Shown here piece by piece: positions 19,612 through 29,336 of a stretch of DNA of 64,000 nt. The DNA is from Bradyrhizobium amphicarpaeae. Lineage in GTDB: Bacteria; Pseudomonadota; Alphaproteobacteria; Rhizobiales; Xanthobacteraceae. The position numbers and the translations under genes are program-made. A model generated the notes under the pieces. The model made no database searches. It saw only the letters and a program-made list of their open reading frames with translations, and was not told the DNA's origin. Numbering within the stretch: position 1 is the stretch's first letter; each line of letters starts with the position of its first letter. The stretch is from NCBI RefSeq assembly GCF_002266435.3, contig NZ_CP029426.2, forward strand, positions 1 to 64,000, read 5' to 3'.

Positions 19612-20673
19612 CTAGACCGCGTTCACTTTCAGCCGCCGGTACTCCGTCGGCGTCACGCCGGTCACTGCCTTGAAGGCGCGGTTGAACGGCCCCAGTGACT
19701 GGAAGCCCGCGTCCATTGCGATGGTGATGACGGGGACCTCGGCCTGGGCGGGATCGGCCAGCGCGGCCTTGGCCTCCTCGATGCGGTGGTTGTTCAGGAA
19801 CACATTGAAGTTGCGGTAGCCGAGCCGCTGGTTGATCAACCGGCGCAGTCGATATTCCGGGATTTTCAGCCGGCCAGCGAGCACCCCGATGGTGATGTTC
19901 TCGTGGCGATAGATCCGCTCGTCCGCCATCAGGCGCATCAGGGCGTCGATAAGCTTTTGGTCGGCGGCATCCTCGGTCGCAGGCTGACTGAAAACAACCG
20001 ATGGTTCGGGCTCCACCGTGGCCGGAAACAGGTCCGCTCCGTCCACGCGCATCATGGCATAGACGATCGCTGCAACAGTACAGGTGAGCGCGCCGGCATT
20101 GACGGTTTCGGCGACAGCGCCGACGTGGTAGCCGGCGGCGGCGATCTGGAGCACAGCGTTCAGCCCGCCATAGAGCGCGACGGCGCAGACGACGAAGACA
20201 CGAGCGCTGCGGCGGCGCTCGACCAGGTCGGCCGGCCAGGAGGCGATCATCTGCCCGACCGCGAGCGCGATGAAACCGAGCACGATCAGATTGACCACCG
20301 TCACCGAGAACCGCACATGGCCGCTGGGCGCAATCCAGACGCAGCCTGCGAAGCTGAAGGCCACCACCAGCGCCCAGATGCATCCGTGCCACCAGCGGAG
20401 GCGAAATTCGTCGTCGAACAGGGAGCGTGTGAACAGCCAGAACACCACGATGTCGCCAGTCGACAGCGCGATCAGCGGCGCGTGCAGGAGCGGGATCGGC
20501 GACGTCACGTCCACCGAATAGCTCGCCGCATGCGCGGCCGAACCGAGGGCAAAGGCGGTGGCGAGACGGGCCGCCAGCACGTTGCGGAAATCGGAGACCA
20601 GCGACGCAGCCAGCATCAGCAGCAGCGCCACGCTGGCGGCGCGGAAGGCGAGCTCTGTTGCCGCAAGGGTCAT
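19612..20673 (-). CDS. AraC family regulator with an N-terminal membrane domain
   Basis: The product has 353 residues. Residues 1 to about 215 contain six or seven hydrophobic segments (for example AASVALLLMLAASL, IWALVVAFSFAGCVWI and VVNLIVLGFIALAVGQMIA), so the regulator is probably anchored in the inner membrane. The C-terminal AraC/XylS DNA-binding domain (about 245-350) has two helix-turn-helix units. The second ends in the family signature, with AMDAGFQSLGPFNRAFKAVTG followed by PTEYRR. It may sense a membrane or periplasmic signal and control the exported serine hydrolase downstream. It is divergent from pirin; the 225-base gap between them shows no operator that I can define. Confidence 0.9.
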   Translation of the reverse strand: MTLAATELAFRAASVALLLMLAASLVSDFRNVLAARLATAFALGSAAHAASYSVDVTSPIPLLHAPLIALSTGDIVVFWLFTRSLFDDEFRLRWWHGCIWALVVAFSFAGCVWIAPSGHVRFSVTVVNLIVLGFIALAVGQMIASWPADLVERRRSARVFVVCAVALYGGLNAVLQIAAAGYHVGAVAETVNAGALTCTVAAIVYAMMRVDGADLFPATVEPEPSVVFSQPATEDAADQKLIDALMRLMADERIYRHENITIGVLAGRLKIPEYRLRRLINQRLGYRNFNVFLNNHRIEEAKAALADPAQAEVPVITIAMDAGFQSLGPFNRAFKAVTGVTPTEYRRLKVNAV

Positions 20674-20898
20674 CGGGTGATGCGATCGGTCGCGGTTGAC
20701 ATCAACCGAACATCCTTCGTCAGGCGGCGCATTTCAAGATGGATCATATCAGAGAAACCATCACCCGCTCCTGTTTCCGGATTTGGTCTCGCCGATATCG
20801 CGCGATGACGGCAAATAGACCGTCGCGGCGTTGCGGCGGCGGCGCGACGGAGGCCGTCAAATCGTGTTAGGATCGCCGCAAGAGAGAAGGAATTCACC

Positions 20899-21816
20899 AT
20901 GAGCTGGCAACCCTCCAACGATCCCGTGCTCGGCGATCCCATGTCCTGCGATGCGCTCGATCTCGTCATCGTGCCGCGCACGCGCGATCTCGGCGACGGG
21001 TTCGCGGTGCGGCGCGCGCTGCCGCACGGCAAGCGGCAGATGGTCGGGCCTTTCATTTTCTTCGACCATTTCGGACCGGTCCAATTCGTCTCCGGCAAGG
21101 GCATGGACGTGCGGCCGCATCCGCATATCGGGCTTGCCACCGTCACCTATCTGTTCGACGGCGCGATCATGCATCGTGACAGCGAGGGCAACGTCCAGGA
21201 AATCCAGCCCGGCGCGATGAATTTGATGACGGCCGGGCGCGGCATCGCGCATTCCGAGCGCACGCCCGATGTGCAGCGCGCCTCGGGCCAGAAGATGCTT
21301 GGCCTGCAAAGCTGGATCGCACTGCCGGCCGGATCGGAGGAGATCGCGCCGTCATTCCAACATTACGGCTCGGGCGATCTGCCTGTTATCTCCGAGCGCG
21401 ACTTCACCGCGAAGGTGATCGCAGGCTCGTCGTTCGGCGTCACCTCGCCGGTGAAAATGGTCTCGCCCTGGTTCTATACCGAAGTGACCGCCGCCGCCGG
21501 CGCGAGCGTGCCTCTCGACCCCGATCATGAGGAGCGCGCGATCTATATCGTCGATGGCGAGGTCGAGATCGCAAACGAGCGTTACGAGGCGCCGCGGCTG
21601 CTGATCTTCCGTCCGGGCGACCGCATCACCGTGAAGGCCTTGAAGCCCACCCGGATGATGTTTCTCGGCGGCGATGCGCTGGAAGGTCCGCGCCACGTCT
21701 GGTGGAATTTCGTCTCCTCCAGCAAGGAGCGGATCGAGCAGGCCAAGCAGGACTGGAAAACCGGCCGTTTCGCCGCAGTTCCGCAGGAACATGAGTTCAT
21801 TCCGCTGCCGGAATAG
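20899..21816 (+). CDS. Pirin family protein
   Basis: Pirins are bicupin proteins; some have quercetin dioxygenase activity and others modulate regulators or metabolic enzymes. The 305-residue product carries the N-terminal cupin motif RPHPHIGLATVTYLFDG with metal ligands His74 and His76, then His at IMHRD and the GRGIAHSE motif that provides the last ligand. The C-terminal cupin (about 190-280) includes HEERAIYIVDGEVEI. No signal sequence. The ATG at 20899 is preceded by GAGAGAAGG (20881-20889), a good ribosome site. It stands alone, followed after 74 bases by purC. Confidence 0.93.
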   Translation: MSWQPSNDPVLGDPMSCDALDLVIVPRTRDLGDGFAVRRALPHGKRQMVGPFIFFDHFGPVQFVSGKGMDVRPHPHIGLATVTYLFDGAIMHRDSEGNVQEIQPGAMNLMTAGRGIAHSERTPDVQRASGQKMLGLQSWIALPAGSEEIAPSFQHYGSGDLPVISERDFTAKVIAGSSFGVTSPVKMVSPWFYTEVTAAAGASVPLDPDHEERAIYIVDGEVEIANERYEAPRLLIFRPGDRITVKALKPTRMMFLGGDALEGPRHVWWNFVSSSKERIEQAKQDWKTGRFAAVPQEHEFIPLPE

Positions 21817-21890
21817 GCTAATCCGGCGTCCGGCCATGCTCTCAGGCGCGGCCGGATGTCCCGATCGCCTTGTCTTTGAAAGCCTTGCCA

Positions 21891-22805
21891 ATGACCGCCA
21901 TGCTCTCCAGCGACCTGCCCCTGACCAAGCTCGGGCGCGGCAAGGTGCGCGATATCTACGCCGTCGACGACGACCGCCTGCTGCTCGTCACCACCGACCG
22001 CATCAGCGCCTTCGACGTCGTGATGGGTGAGACCATCCCGATGAAGGGCGCGGTGCTGACGCAGATCAGCGCGTTCTGGTTCAACGAGCTCGAGGGTGTG
22101 GTGCCGCACCACATGATCAGCGCCGACACCGATGAGATCATCGCGGCCGTGCCGGCGTTGCAGCCGCACCGCGCCGAGCTTCTCGGCCGCTCCATGCTCT
22201 GCAAGCGCACCACCGTATTCCCGATCGAATGCGTGATCCGCGGCTATCTCTCCGGCTCGGCCTGGAAGGAATATGCCGCCAGCGGCACGCTGGCGGGCGA
22301 GAAGCTGAAGGCGGGCCTCGTCGAGAGCGAAAAGCTCGAGCCCTCGATCTTCAGCCCGGCGACCAAGGCCGAGACCGGTCATGACGAGAACATCACCATC
22401 GCGAAGATGCGTGAGGTCGTAGGCGACGAGGTCGCCTATACGCTCGAGAGCATGACGCGCGCGATCTACACGCTCGGCGAGGAGCTCGCCCGCGAGCAGG
22501 GCATCATCATCGCCGACACCAAGTTCGAGTTCGGCCGCGACAAGGACGGCCGCATCATCCTGATCGACGAGGTGATGACGCCGGATTCCTCGCGCTTCTG
22601 GGCAGTCGATGCCTACAAGCCCGGCCAACCGCAGGCGAGCTTCGACAAGCAGCCGTTGCGCGACTATCTCGACGTCGAGCGCCGCGCCGGCCGCTGGAAC
22701 GGCGACGCCCCACCGCCTCCGCTGCCGGCGAGCGTGGTCGATGCGACCAGCAAGAGATATCTCGAAGCGTATCGGCGGGTGACAGGGGCGGAGCTGAAGA
22801 TCTAG
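21891..22805 (+). CDS. purC: Phosphoribosylaminoimidazole-succinocarboxamide synthase
   Basis: PurC joins CAIR and aspartate with ATP to make SAICAR, the seventh step of purine synthesis. The product has 304 residues, the longer single-domain form. Visible motifs are [23 protein letters not shown] split around residue 20, CIVRGY-like [16 protein letters not shown] (about 111-126), [15 protein letters not shown], and [14 protein letters not shown] near residue 224. ATG 21891 is chosen over the upstream frame opening at 21870; ATG 21900 is also possible. No other purine gene is adjacent. Convergent with the SbmA-like permease gene, with 32 bases between stops. Confidence 0.96.
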   Translation: MTAMLSSDLPLTKLGRGKVRDIYAVDDDRLLLVTTDRISAFDVVMGETIPMKGAVLTQISAFWFNELEGVVPHHMISADTDEIIAAVPALQPHRAELLGRSMLCKRTTVFPIECVIRGYLSGSAWKEYAASGTLAGEKLKAGLVESEKLEPSIFSPATKAETGHDENITIAKMREVVGDEVAYTLESMTRAIYTLGEELAREQGIIIADTKFEFGRDKDGRIILIDEVMTPDSSRFWAVDAYKPGQPQASFDKQPLRDYLDVERRAGRWNGDAPPPPLPASVVDATSKRYLEAYRRVTGAELKI

Positions 22806-22837
22806 CAGACAGCGTTTCGAACCGGCGATGGCCGGCG

Positions 22838-23923
22838 TCAGGCGCTGGGCGCGCGGTCGGCATCCAGGGCCAGCAGAAGCTCGGCAACCCGGTTGGCGGA
22901 GGCCGTCCATTCCGCAAGCTTGGCATAATTGTCCGTGAACCAGTTGAATGCGGTCTGGACAACGACGAACGCTGCCGACGCCTGAACCACCTCGCCGAGC
23001 GTTATGGTGTCGTCGAGATATTTGGGCAGGCAGAGCAGCAGGCCGACCACCGGCGTCACCAGAAGTCCTGTGTAAGTCACCAGCGTCATCCGCATCAACT
23101 GCCAGCAATAGATCCGCCAGATGGCAATCACGGCCTTCAAGGCGGCGCCGACGGCGTGACGGTCGCTGATGCCGGGCCCCTGCTCCAACTTGCCTTCGCG
23201 GGTCTCGCGCACATGGGTTCCGATCGCCCGCAGCTCGGCTTCCATGCGCTTGTTTTCCTCGATGACCCGGGTCAGCCGGCCGGCTGTCAGCCAGATGCCG
23301 ATCGCCAGCAGCGCGGAATATGCGATCACCGCGAGGACGAGATAGCCGGGAATCGCAAAGCTGATGCCGTCGAACTCGACCGCCAAGCTGCCGCCGACCG
23401 ACCACAGCACGCCGACGAAGGTTCCGATCGTGAGCACCGATTGAAGCAGACCGGTGACCAGATCGATCGGGAAGTCCGTTGCCACCTTGGCATCTTCAGC
23501 AATGCGATATTCCGGCGCCTCGTGATGTCCCTCGATGGAGCTGCGTCCGGGAGGCGGATCATCCGTCAGCCAGTCAGCATAGAGGTGGTTGCTCAGCCAC
23601 TCGCGCCAGGACCGCTGCAGGGTCATGCGCGCCCACACGGAAAACACGGTCAAGGCGATGCTTGCCGCCGCCAGCGGCAGAAATCGAAGCGCCTGGAACA
23701 ACAGCTCCGCCTGATCCTTCCGGCCGACGGCGTTGAAGAAATCCCGATTCCAGAAGTTCAGACCATATTGCGTCAGGAGCTGGAGGACGACGTTGACGAT
23801 CAACGCGATCACCAGGAGCCAGGCCGTCCAGGCGGAGGGTCCGCGCCAGTATCCCGAGGCGCTCTGCCAGAAGCGGCCGAGAAGCTGCTTCTCACCCGGA
23901 AAGAAAGAACTCCTCGTCAGCAT
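22838..23923 (-). CDS. SbmA/BacA-like ABC-type permease without ATPase domain
   Basis: The product has 361 residues. It matches the membrane half of the SbmA/BacA and ABCD-like family, which imports peptides, bleomycin-like compounds or B12 and in rhizobia protects against plant NCR peptides. Six hydrophobic segments are visible, and NFWNRDFFNAVGRKDQAEL near residue 55 and the segment NPEYRIAEDAK-like APEYRIAEDAKVATDFPIDL near 135 are family hallmarks. The coupling end is EWTASANRVAELLLALD, after which ABC members normally enter the nucleotide-binding domain. Here it stops after six more residues, and no ATPase follows. It could be a proton-driven BacA-type carrier or need a separate ATPase. 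Confidence 0.82.
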   Translation of the reverse strand: MLTRSSFFPGEKQLLGRFWQSASGYWRGPSAWTAWLLVIALIVNVVLQLLTQYGLNFWNRDFFNAVGRKDQAELLFQALRFLPLAAASIALTVFSVWARMTLQRSWREWLSNHLYADWLTDDPPPGRSSIEGHHEAPEYRIAEDAKVATDFPIDLVTGLLQSVLTIGTFVGVLWSVGGSLAVEFDGISFAIPGYLVLAVIAYSALLAIGIWLTAGRLTRVIEENKRMEAELRAIGTHVRETREGKLEQGPGISDRHAVGAALKAVIAIWRIYCWQLMRMTLVTYTGLLVTPVVGLLLCLPKYLDDTITLGEVVQASAAFVVVQTAFNWFTDNYAKLAEWTASANRVAELLLALDADRAPSA

Positions 23924-24030
23924 CAGCTGAGCCGCAAATCCTGGGCGCGCACCATCCCTATGATGCCGCGCGCCCCAAATTAGGCGGTCTCGCCTGAGGC
24001 CTCTTGACCTGCGTCAAGCGACGCTGGCGG

Positions 24031-25524
24031 CTACACTCCCGCCATCATCACGTATTTGATCTCGACATATTCTTCCATGCCGTGATGCGAGCCTTCGCGC
24101 CCCAGGCCACTCTCCTTGACGCCGCCAAAGGGCGCGACTTCGGTGGTGATCAGGCCGGTGTTGACGCCGACCATGCCTGATTCCAGCGCCTCGGCGACGC
24201 GCCAGACCCGGCCGAGATCGCGGGAGTAGAAGTAGGACGCAAGGCCAAACGGCGAGGCGTTGCACATTGCGACCACGTCGGCTTCGTCCTTGAAGCGGAT
24301 CACCGGCGCCAGCGGACCGAAGGTTTCTTCCTGCGCCACCAGCGAGTCCGACTTGACGTCGGCCAGCACGGTCGGTTCGAAGAACGAGCGCCCGAGCTCG
24401 CTGCGTTTGCCGCCGGTCACCACCTTGGCACCGCGCTTGACGGCATCGGCGATGTGGCGCTCGACCTTGTCGACCGCCTTCATGTTGATCAGCGGGCCCT
24501 GCGTGACGCCGGATTCCGTGCCGTCGCCGATCTTCATCGCGGCAACCTTCTTCGACAGCTTCTGCACGAACTCGTCGTAGATCTTGTCCTGGGCGTAGAG
24601 GCGGTTGGCACAGACGCAAGTCTGGCCCATGTTGCGATATTTCGAGACGATGGCGCCCTCGACCGCGGCGTCGATATCGGCGTCGTCGAACACCACGAAG
24701 GGCGCGTTGCCGCCGAGCTCGAGACCGAGCCGCTTCACGCCGACGGAGGCTTGCTGGTAGAGGATCTTGCCGACTGCGGTCGAGCCGGTGAAGCCGACGA
24801 AACGCACCGCCGGATGCTCGCACAGCACCTTGCCGATCGGCGGCGCGTCACCGGTGACGATGTTGAGCACGCCCTTGGGAATGCCGGCCTTCTCGGCGAG
24901 TACGGCCAGCGCCAGCGCGGAGAGCGGCGTCTCGTTGGCGGGCTTGAGCACCACGGTGCAGCCGGCGGCGAGCGCCGGCGAGACCTTGCGCGTGATCATC
25001 GAGTTGGGGAAATTCCACGGCGTGATCGCGCCGCAGACGCCGATCGGCTGCTTGATCGCGAGCAGCCGGGCGTCGGGCCGCTGCGTCGGAATGGTCTCTC
25101 CGTAGACGCGGCGGGCTTCCTCGGCGAAGAACTCGATATAGGCCGCGCCGATGTCGACCTCGCCGAGCGCCTCGGAGAGCGGCTTGCCCTGCTCGGAGGT
25201 GAGGATCAGCGCGAGATCCTCGCGGTTGGCGATGATCAGTTCGAACCATTTGCGCAGGATGTTGGAACGCTGCTTGGCGGTGTGCTTGGCCCAGCCAGGA
25301 AAGGCGCGCTGCGCAGCCTCGACCGCCTTGGTCGTGTCGTCCGCACCAAGCTGCGGCACTTTTGCGAGCTCGACGCCGGTCGCGGGATTGTTTACCGCGA
25401 ACACCGGCGTACCGACCCAGGCGCCGTCGATATAGCAGGCCTCCTTCAGCAGCGCCGGGTCTTTCAACCGGTCGCGCAGGGTGGCGGTGGCTTGCGTGGC
25501 GCGTGCGGCAGCGGGCGGGGTCAT
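24031..25524 (-). CDS. gabD: NAD(P)-dependent succinate-semialdehyde dehydrogenase
   Basis: GabD oxidises succinate semialdehyde to succinate, linking GABA and related breakdown to the TCA cycle. The product has 497 residues. Aldehyde dehydrogenase motifs are present: TPWNFPNSMITRK (about 168-180), GFTGSTAVGK, LELGGNAPFVVFDDADID with the general-base Glu (about 268), and the catalytic Cys in MGQTCVCANR (about 301). The C-terminal EVAPFGGVKESGLGREGS is the form typical of this subgroup. ATG 25524 has a strong ribosome site, AGGAG, just upstream on the minus strand; the longer open frame to 25614 is not supported. No GABA transaminase is adjacent, so the substrate assignment is by family. Confidence 0.9.
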   Translation of the reverse strand: MTPPAAARATQATATLRDRLKDPALLKEACYIDGAWVGTPVFAVNNPATGVELAKVPQLGADDTTKAVEAAQRAFPGWAKHTAKQRSNILRKWFELIIANREDLALILTSEQGKPLSEALGEVDIGAAYIEFFAEEARRVYGETIPTQRPDARLLAIKQPIGVCGAITPWNFPNSMITRKVSPALAAGCTVVLKPANETPLSALALAVLAEKAGIPKGVLNIVTGDAPPIGKVLCEHPAVRFVGFTGSTAVGKILYQQASVGVKRLGLELGGNAPFVVFDDADIDAAVEGAIVSKYRNMGQTCVCANRLYAQDKIYDEFVQKLSKKVAAMKIGDGTESGVTQGPLINMKAVDKVERHIADAVKRGAKVVTGGKRSELGRSFFEPTVLADVKSDSLVAQEETFGPLAPVIRFKDEADVVAMCNASPFGLASYFYSRDLGRVWRVAEALESGMVGVNTGLITTEVAPFGGVKESGLGREGSHHGMEEYVEIKYVMMAGV

Positions 25525-25643
25525 GGCGTTACTCCTCGAACGATCATTTTGGGGCGATCGGATCGGCCGGAATATAGGGACAAGCGGCACGCAATGCACC
25601 GTCCCACAACGCACATCTGATGGGAGTTAAACCGGCAGCCGCC

Positions 25644-25964
25644 TTAGGCCGCGCCGCTCATATAGGTCTCGCGGCGGCCGATCATGCGCTCTGCCGCGGC
25701 CTTGGCGTCGGCCTTCGACGAGGTTGCGCAGGTCCGGTATTCGAGATCGGGAACGTCGGACGGGTTGCGGCGGCCGAACCAGTTTTTCGAGCCGACCGGC
25801 AGCAGCGCCAGGGATTGCGCCAGATTGTCGACGGCACCGAACGAATAGAGCGCGCCGGTCCCGGCGATGCGCACCTCGTAGATCCCGGGCGAAATCGGCG
25901 CCTCCAGGTTCTCGCCCCGTCCGGGACGGGGATAGCGCTTCCATTCGCTCCAGGTCGAAATCAT
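25644..25964 (-). CDS. Small conserved-type hypothetical protein
   Basis: The product has 106 residues and I do not recognise a family. It begins MISTWSEWKRYPRPGRGENLEAP and continues with a compact alternating segment SPGIYEVRIAGTGALYSFG (about 24-42), which looks like a beta-hairpin. The end, ADAKAAAERMIGRRETYMSG, is a probable helix. No signal peptide and no membrane segment. The ATG at 25964 has GAGGGGA seven bases upstream on the minus strand; the frame stays open to 26009 but without such a site. It is upstream of gabD on the same strand with a 119-base gap. Confidence 0.65.
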   Translation of the reverse strand: MISTWSEWKRYPRPGRGENLEAPISPGIYEVRIAGTGALYSFGAVDNLAQSLALLPVGSKNWFGRRNPSDVPDLEYRTCATSSKADAKAAAERMIGRRETYMSGAA

Positions 25965-26306
25965 CTGAGGTCCCCTCACGGCCGCTTCGGACCGCCAAAT
26001 TTGCATCAAGTCTTAACGTCGGCCGATTGGGCCGAATGCTGAACGCCGCAACGCACAAAATGTTTCAAGTGCTTCAAACACGGGAAACATATCGCCAGCG
26101 CCCATCCAAGGTCACGGCGGGTAGCGGCCATCCACCGCAGATTGTGACGGAGTGTTGCCGTTCGGCCCGCCTGTCGTCCTGCGCGGGGCATGGACCGTCA
26201 AGTCACGACATCGCGACCGAAGCGGGCATCTGGACGCGCTTGCCCCCAGGTACGGGCCGGAGGACAATCCATCACTGCCAACAATAATCAACCTTGAGGA
26301 AACGCC
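25965..26306. other. Divergent intergenic region without a gene
   Basis: This 342-base stretch separates the small hypothetical gene (minus) from a serine hydrolase (plus). It is less GC-rich near 26030-26100 (for example AAAATGTTTCAAGTGCTTCAAA), which may mark promoters. A ribosome site, TTGAGGAAACGCC, precedes the ATG at 26307. I see no RNA gene, repeat or convincing small coding frame. Confidence 0.5.
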
Positions 26307-27500
26307 ATGCAAAGCAAAGCTCAGATCGACGAGATTCTGCGCCAGAAAAGCGACGCCAAGGAGATTCCGGGTGTCGTCGCGATCGCCGCCAGCGGCAACG
26401 ACGTGCTTTATCAGGGCGCGTTCGGCAAGCGCGACCTGTCCAAGCCCGACGCGATGACGGCCGACAGCGTGTTCTGGATCGCCTCGATGACGAAGGCGGT
26501 GACATCGGCGGGCGCGATGCAGCTGGTCGAGCAGGGCAAGCTGTCGCTGGATGCGCCGATCGGCGAGGTGCTGCCCGATCTCGCCAATCCGCAAGTGCTC
26601 GAGGGCTTCGATGCCAAAGGCGAGGCGAAGCTGCGGCCGGCCAAGCGGCCGATCACGCTGCGCCAGCTCATGACCCACACCGCCGGCTTCTGCTACAATA
26701 TGTGGAACGGCGATCTCGCGGTCTATCTCGACAAGAACGGCATTCCCCCGATCACCACCTGCCAGAACGCGGCGCTGAAGACGCCTGTGATGACCGACCC
26801 CGGCACGCGCTGGGAATACGGCACCAATATCGACTTCGTCGGCAAGGCCGTGGAAGCCGTCAGCGGCAAGCGGCTCGACGCCTATTTGCGCGACAATCTG
26901 TTCAACCCGCTCGGCATGAGCGACACGGCGTTCAAGATCACCGACAGCATGCGCAAACGCCTCGTCGGCATGCATGCGCGCGGCGAGGACGGCCAGCTCG
27001 CATCGATTCCGTTCGAGCTCGAGCAAGAGCCGGAATTCCACATGGGCGGCGGCGGCCTCTATTCGACCGCGGCCGACTACATCAAGTTCACCCAGATGAT
27101 CCTGAACAAGGGCCGCGGCAACGGCAACCAGGTGCTGAAGGCCGAGACCGTCGCGACGATGGGACAGAACCACATCGGCGATCTCGCCATGGGCAAGATG
27201 ACGACGGCCGCGCCGATGTACACCAACGACGTCGATCTCTATCCGGAGCAGGTCAAGAAATGGGGCCTCAGCTTCATGATCAACACAGCCAAGACAGCCG
27301 AAGGTCGCAGCGCCGGCAGCCTCGCCTGGGCGGGCCTTGCCAACACCTACTACTGGATCGACCCGGCCCGCGACGTCACCGGCGTCATCCTGATGCAGCT
27401 GCTGCCCTTCGCCGACGGCAAATGCCTGGAAGCATTCGCGGGCTTCGAGCGCGGGGTCTATGCCGGGCTCGATGCAGGGAGCGGGCAGAAGGCGGCGTGA
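26307..27500 (+). CDS. Cytoplasmic serine hydrolase of the class C beta-lactamase family
   Basis: The product has 397 residues and no export signal, so it is probably a cytoplasmic esterase and not an antibiotic-inactivating beta-lactamase. The Ser-x-x-Lys motif is in FWIASMTKAVTSAGAMQLVE (about 62-81). The Tyr motif is in RWEYGTNIDFVGKAVE (about 171-186), and the third motif region with HMGGGGLYSTAADYIKF lies near 250. The overall layout resembles EstB-type carboxylesterases and 1,4-butanediol diacrylate esterases. It is unrelated in local context to the other serine hydrolase at 18039-19469. It is followed by a palindromic repeat and an acyl-CoA synthetase gene. Confidence 0.88.
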   Translation: MQSKAQIDEILRQKSDAKEIPGVVAIAASGNDVLYQGAFGKRDLSKPDAMTADSVFWIASMTKAVTSAGAMQLVEQGKLSLDAPIGEVLPDLANPQVLEGFDAKGEAKLRPAKRPITLRQLMTHTAGFCYNMWNGDLAVYLDKNGIPPITTCQNAALKTPVMTDPGTRWEYGTNIDFVGKAVEAVSGKRLDAYLRDNLFNPLGMSDTAFKITDSMRKRLVGMHARGEDGQLASIPFELEQEPEFHMGGGGLYSTAADYIKFTQMILNKGRGNGNQVLKAETVATMGQNHIGDLAMGKMTTAAPMYTNDVDLYPEQVKKWGLSFMINTAKTAEGRSAGSLAWAGLANTYYWIDPARDVTGVILMQLLPFADGKCLEAFAGFERGVYAGLDAGSGQKAA

Positions 27501-27525
27501 GGTAGAGCCGATCTCTCCACGCGTC

Positions 27526-27588
27526 ATGGCCGGGCTAGTCCCGCCTGCGCGGCCAAAGCCGCTTCGGCGCGGCGAAAGGCCCGGCCAT
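27526..27588. repeat. Palindromic intergenic repeat (ATGGCCGGGC type)
   Basis: The arms ATGGCCGGGC (27526-27535) and GCCCGGCCAT (27579-27588) are perfect inverted repeats. The region between them contains further short GC-rich dyads such as GGCC-AAA-GCCGC-TTCGG. It lies between the serine hydrolase and the acyl-CoA synthetase and resembles the dyad at 10441-10475. Confidence 0.65.
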
Positions 27589-27612
27589 CATACTTGACGA
27601 AAGGATTTCAAA

Positions 27613-29307
27613 TTGACGGATAAAGCGGACAGCTACGTTTGCGGCATCTCGGACACACCGCTGCTCGGCGACACCATCGGTCGCAGCCTCGACCAGGCGG
27701 TGCGGCGCTGGGGGAGCCGCGAGGCGCTGGTCTCGCCCAGCCACGGCGTCAGATGGACCTGGAAAGAATTCGCCGGGCAGGTCGACGCGCTCGCCGCCGG
27801 CTTTCTCGCGCTCGGCCTCGAACGCGGGGAGCGGATCGGCATCTGGTCGCTGAACCGGCCGGAATGGACGCTGACGCAGTTCGCCGCCGCCAAGGCCGGC
27901 CTGATCCTGGTGACGATCAATCCGGCCTACCGGCTCAGCGAGCTGGAATTCGCGCTGAAAAAGGTCGGCTGCGCCGCGATCGTCACCGCCACCGCGTTCA
28001 AGACCAGCAACTACATGGAGATGCTCAACACGCTGCTGCCGGAGCTGGCGCGTGCCAAACCCGGACAGTTGCAGGCGGCGCGACTGCCGGCCTTGCGGAT
28101 GGTGATCCAGATCGGCGGCCCGGCGGCCTCAGGCACGATCCCCTTCGAGGAGGTCGCGCGCATGGGCAGAGCGGAGCATCGCGAGCAACTTGCCGCGCTC
28201 GGTGCTGCGCTTCAGTTCGACGACCCCGTCAACATCCAGTTCACCAGCGGCACCACGGGATCGCCGAAGGGCGTGACGCTGACCCACCACAACATCCTCA
28301 ACAACGGCTATTTCACGGGACGCGCGATGCGGCTGACCGAGCAGGATCGCATCTGCATTCCGGTGCCGCTCTATCATTGCTTCGGGATGGTGATGGGCAA
28401 CCTCGCTTCCGTTACGCTCGGCACCACCATGGTCTACCCCGGCGAGGGCTTCGATCCGCTGGCGACGCTGCGCGCGGTCGAGCAGGAGAAATGCACCGCG
28501 CTGTATGGCGTGCCGACCATGTTCATCGCGGAGCTCGATCACCCCGAATTCAAGAACTTCAATTTGAAATCACTCCGCACCGGCATCATGGCGGGCGCGC
28601 CCTGCCCGATCGAGGTGATGAAGCGCGTCAACACCGAGATGAACATGCACGAGGTCACCATCGCCTATGGCATGACCGAGACCAGCCCGGTGAGCTTCCA
28701 GAGCGCGACCGACGATCCGCTCGAGCGGCGCGTCTCCACGGTCGGCCGCATCCACCCGCATGTCGAGGTGAAGGTGGTCGATCTCGAAGGCAAAATCGTG
28801 AAGCGCGGCGAGCGCGGGGAGCTCTGCACCCGCGGCTACAGCGTCATGCTGGGCTATTGGGAGGAGAAGGAAAAGACCTCAGACGTGCTCGACGCCAATG
28901 GCTGGATGCACACCGGCGACCTCGCCACCATCGATGCATCAGGCTATTGCAACATCGTCGGCCGCATCAAGGACCTGGTGATCCGCGGCGGCGAGAACCT
29001 TTATCCGCGCGAGATCGAGGAATTCCTGTACCGTCACCCCAAGGTCCAGGACGTGCAGATTTTTGGCGTCGCCGACAGCCGCTACGGCGAGGAGCTCTGT
29101 GCCTGGATCCGCGTCAGGCCGGGCGAAACGCTGACGGCCGAGGAGGTCCGCGCCTTCTGCGACGGCCAGATCGCGCACAACAAGATTCCGCGCTACGTCG
29201 AATTCGTCGACGAGTTTCCGATGACGGTGACGGGCAAGATCCAGAAATTCGTGATGCGCGATGCCGTGGAGCAACGGCTGGGGCTGACGGCGGCGAAGAC
29301 GGCGTGA
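27613..29307 (+). CDS. AMP-binding acyl-CoA synthetase
   Basis: The product has 564 residues and is a member of the adenylate-forming family that activates carboxylic acids as acyl-AMP and then acyl-CoA. The ATP-binding loop is [18 protein letters not shown] (about 209-226), the adenylation motif is [11 protein letters not shown] (about 353-363), and [22 protein letters not shown] near residue 435 contains the conserved Asp and Arg. The C-terminal Lys motif is in [14 protein letters not shown]. The size and layout fit medium- or long-chain fatty-acyl-CoA synthases. The start is TTG 27613, preceded by GAAAGGA. No beta-oxidation genes are adjacent, so chain length is open. Confidence 0.9.
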   Translation: MTDKADSYVCGISDTPLLGDTIGRSLDQAVRRWGSREALVSPSHGVRWTWKEFAGQVDALAAGFLALGLERGERIGIWSLNRPEWTLTQFAAAKAGLILVTINPAYRLSELEFALKKVGCAAIVTATAFKTSNYMEMLNTLLPELARAKPGQLQAARLPALRMVIQIGGPAASGTIPFEEVARMGRAEHREQLAALGAALQFDDPVNIQFTSGTTGSPKGVTLTHHNILNNGYFTGRAMRLTEQDRICIPVPLYHCFGMVMGNLASVTLGTTMVYPGEGFDPLATLRAVEQEKCTALYGVPTMFIAELDHPEFKNFNLKSLRTGIMAGAPCPIEVMKRVNTEMNMHEVTIAYGMTETSPVSFQSATDDPLERRVSTVGRIHPHVEVKVVDLEGKIVKRGERGELCTRGYSVMLGYWEEKEKTSDVLDANGWMHTGDLATIDASGYCNIVGRIKDLVIRGGENLYPREIEEFLYRHPKVQDVQIFGVADSRYGEELCAWIRVRPGETLTAEEVRAFCDGQIAHNKIPRYVEFVDEFPMTVTGKIQKFVMRDAVEQRLGLTAAKTA

Positions 29308-29336
29308 GGAGCTGAAGCTCTCACCAAACGACGGTC

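Noticed and set aside
26307..27500. Antibiotic-resistance beta-lactamase
   Set aside because: There is no signal peptide, and the sequence layout is that of EstB-like esterases; the fold alone does not imply drug hydrolysis.
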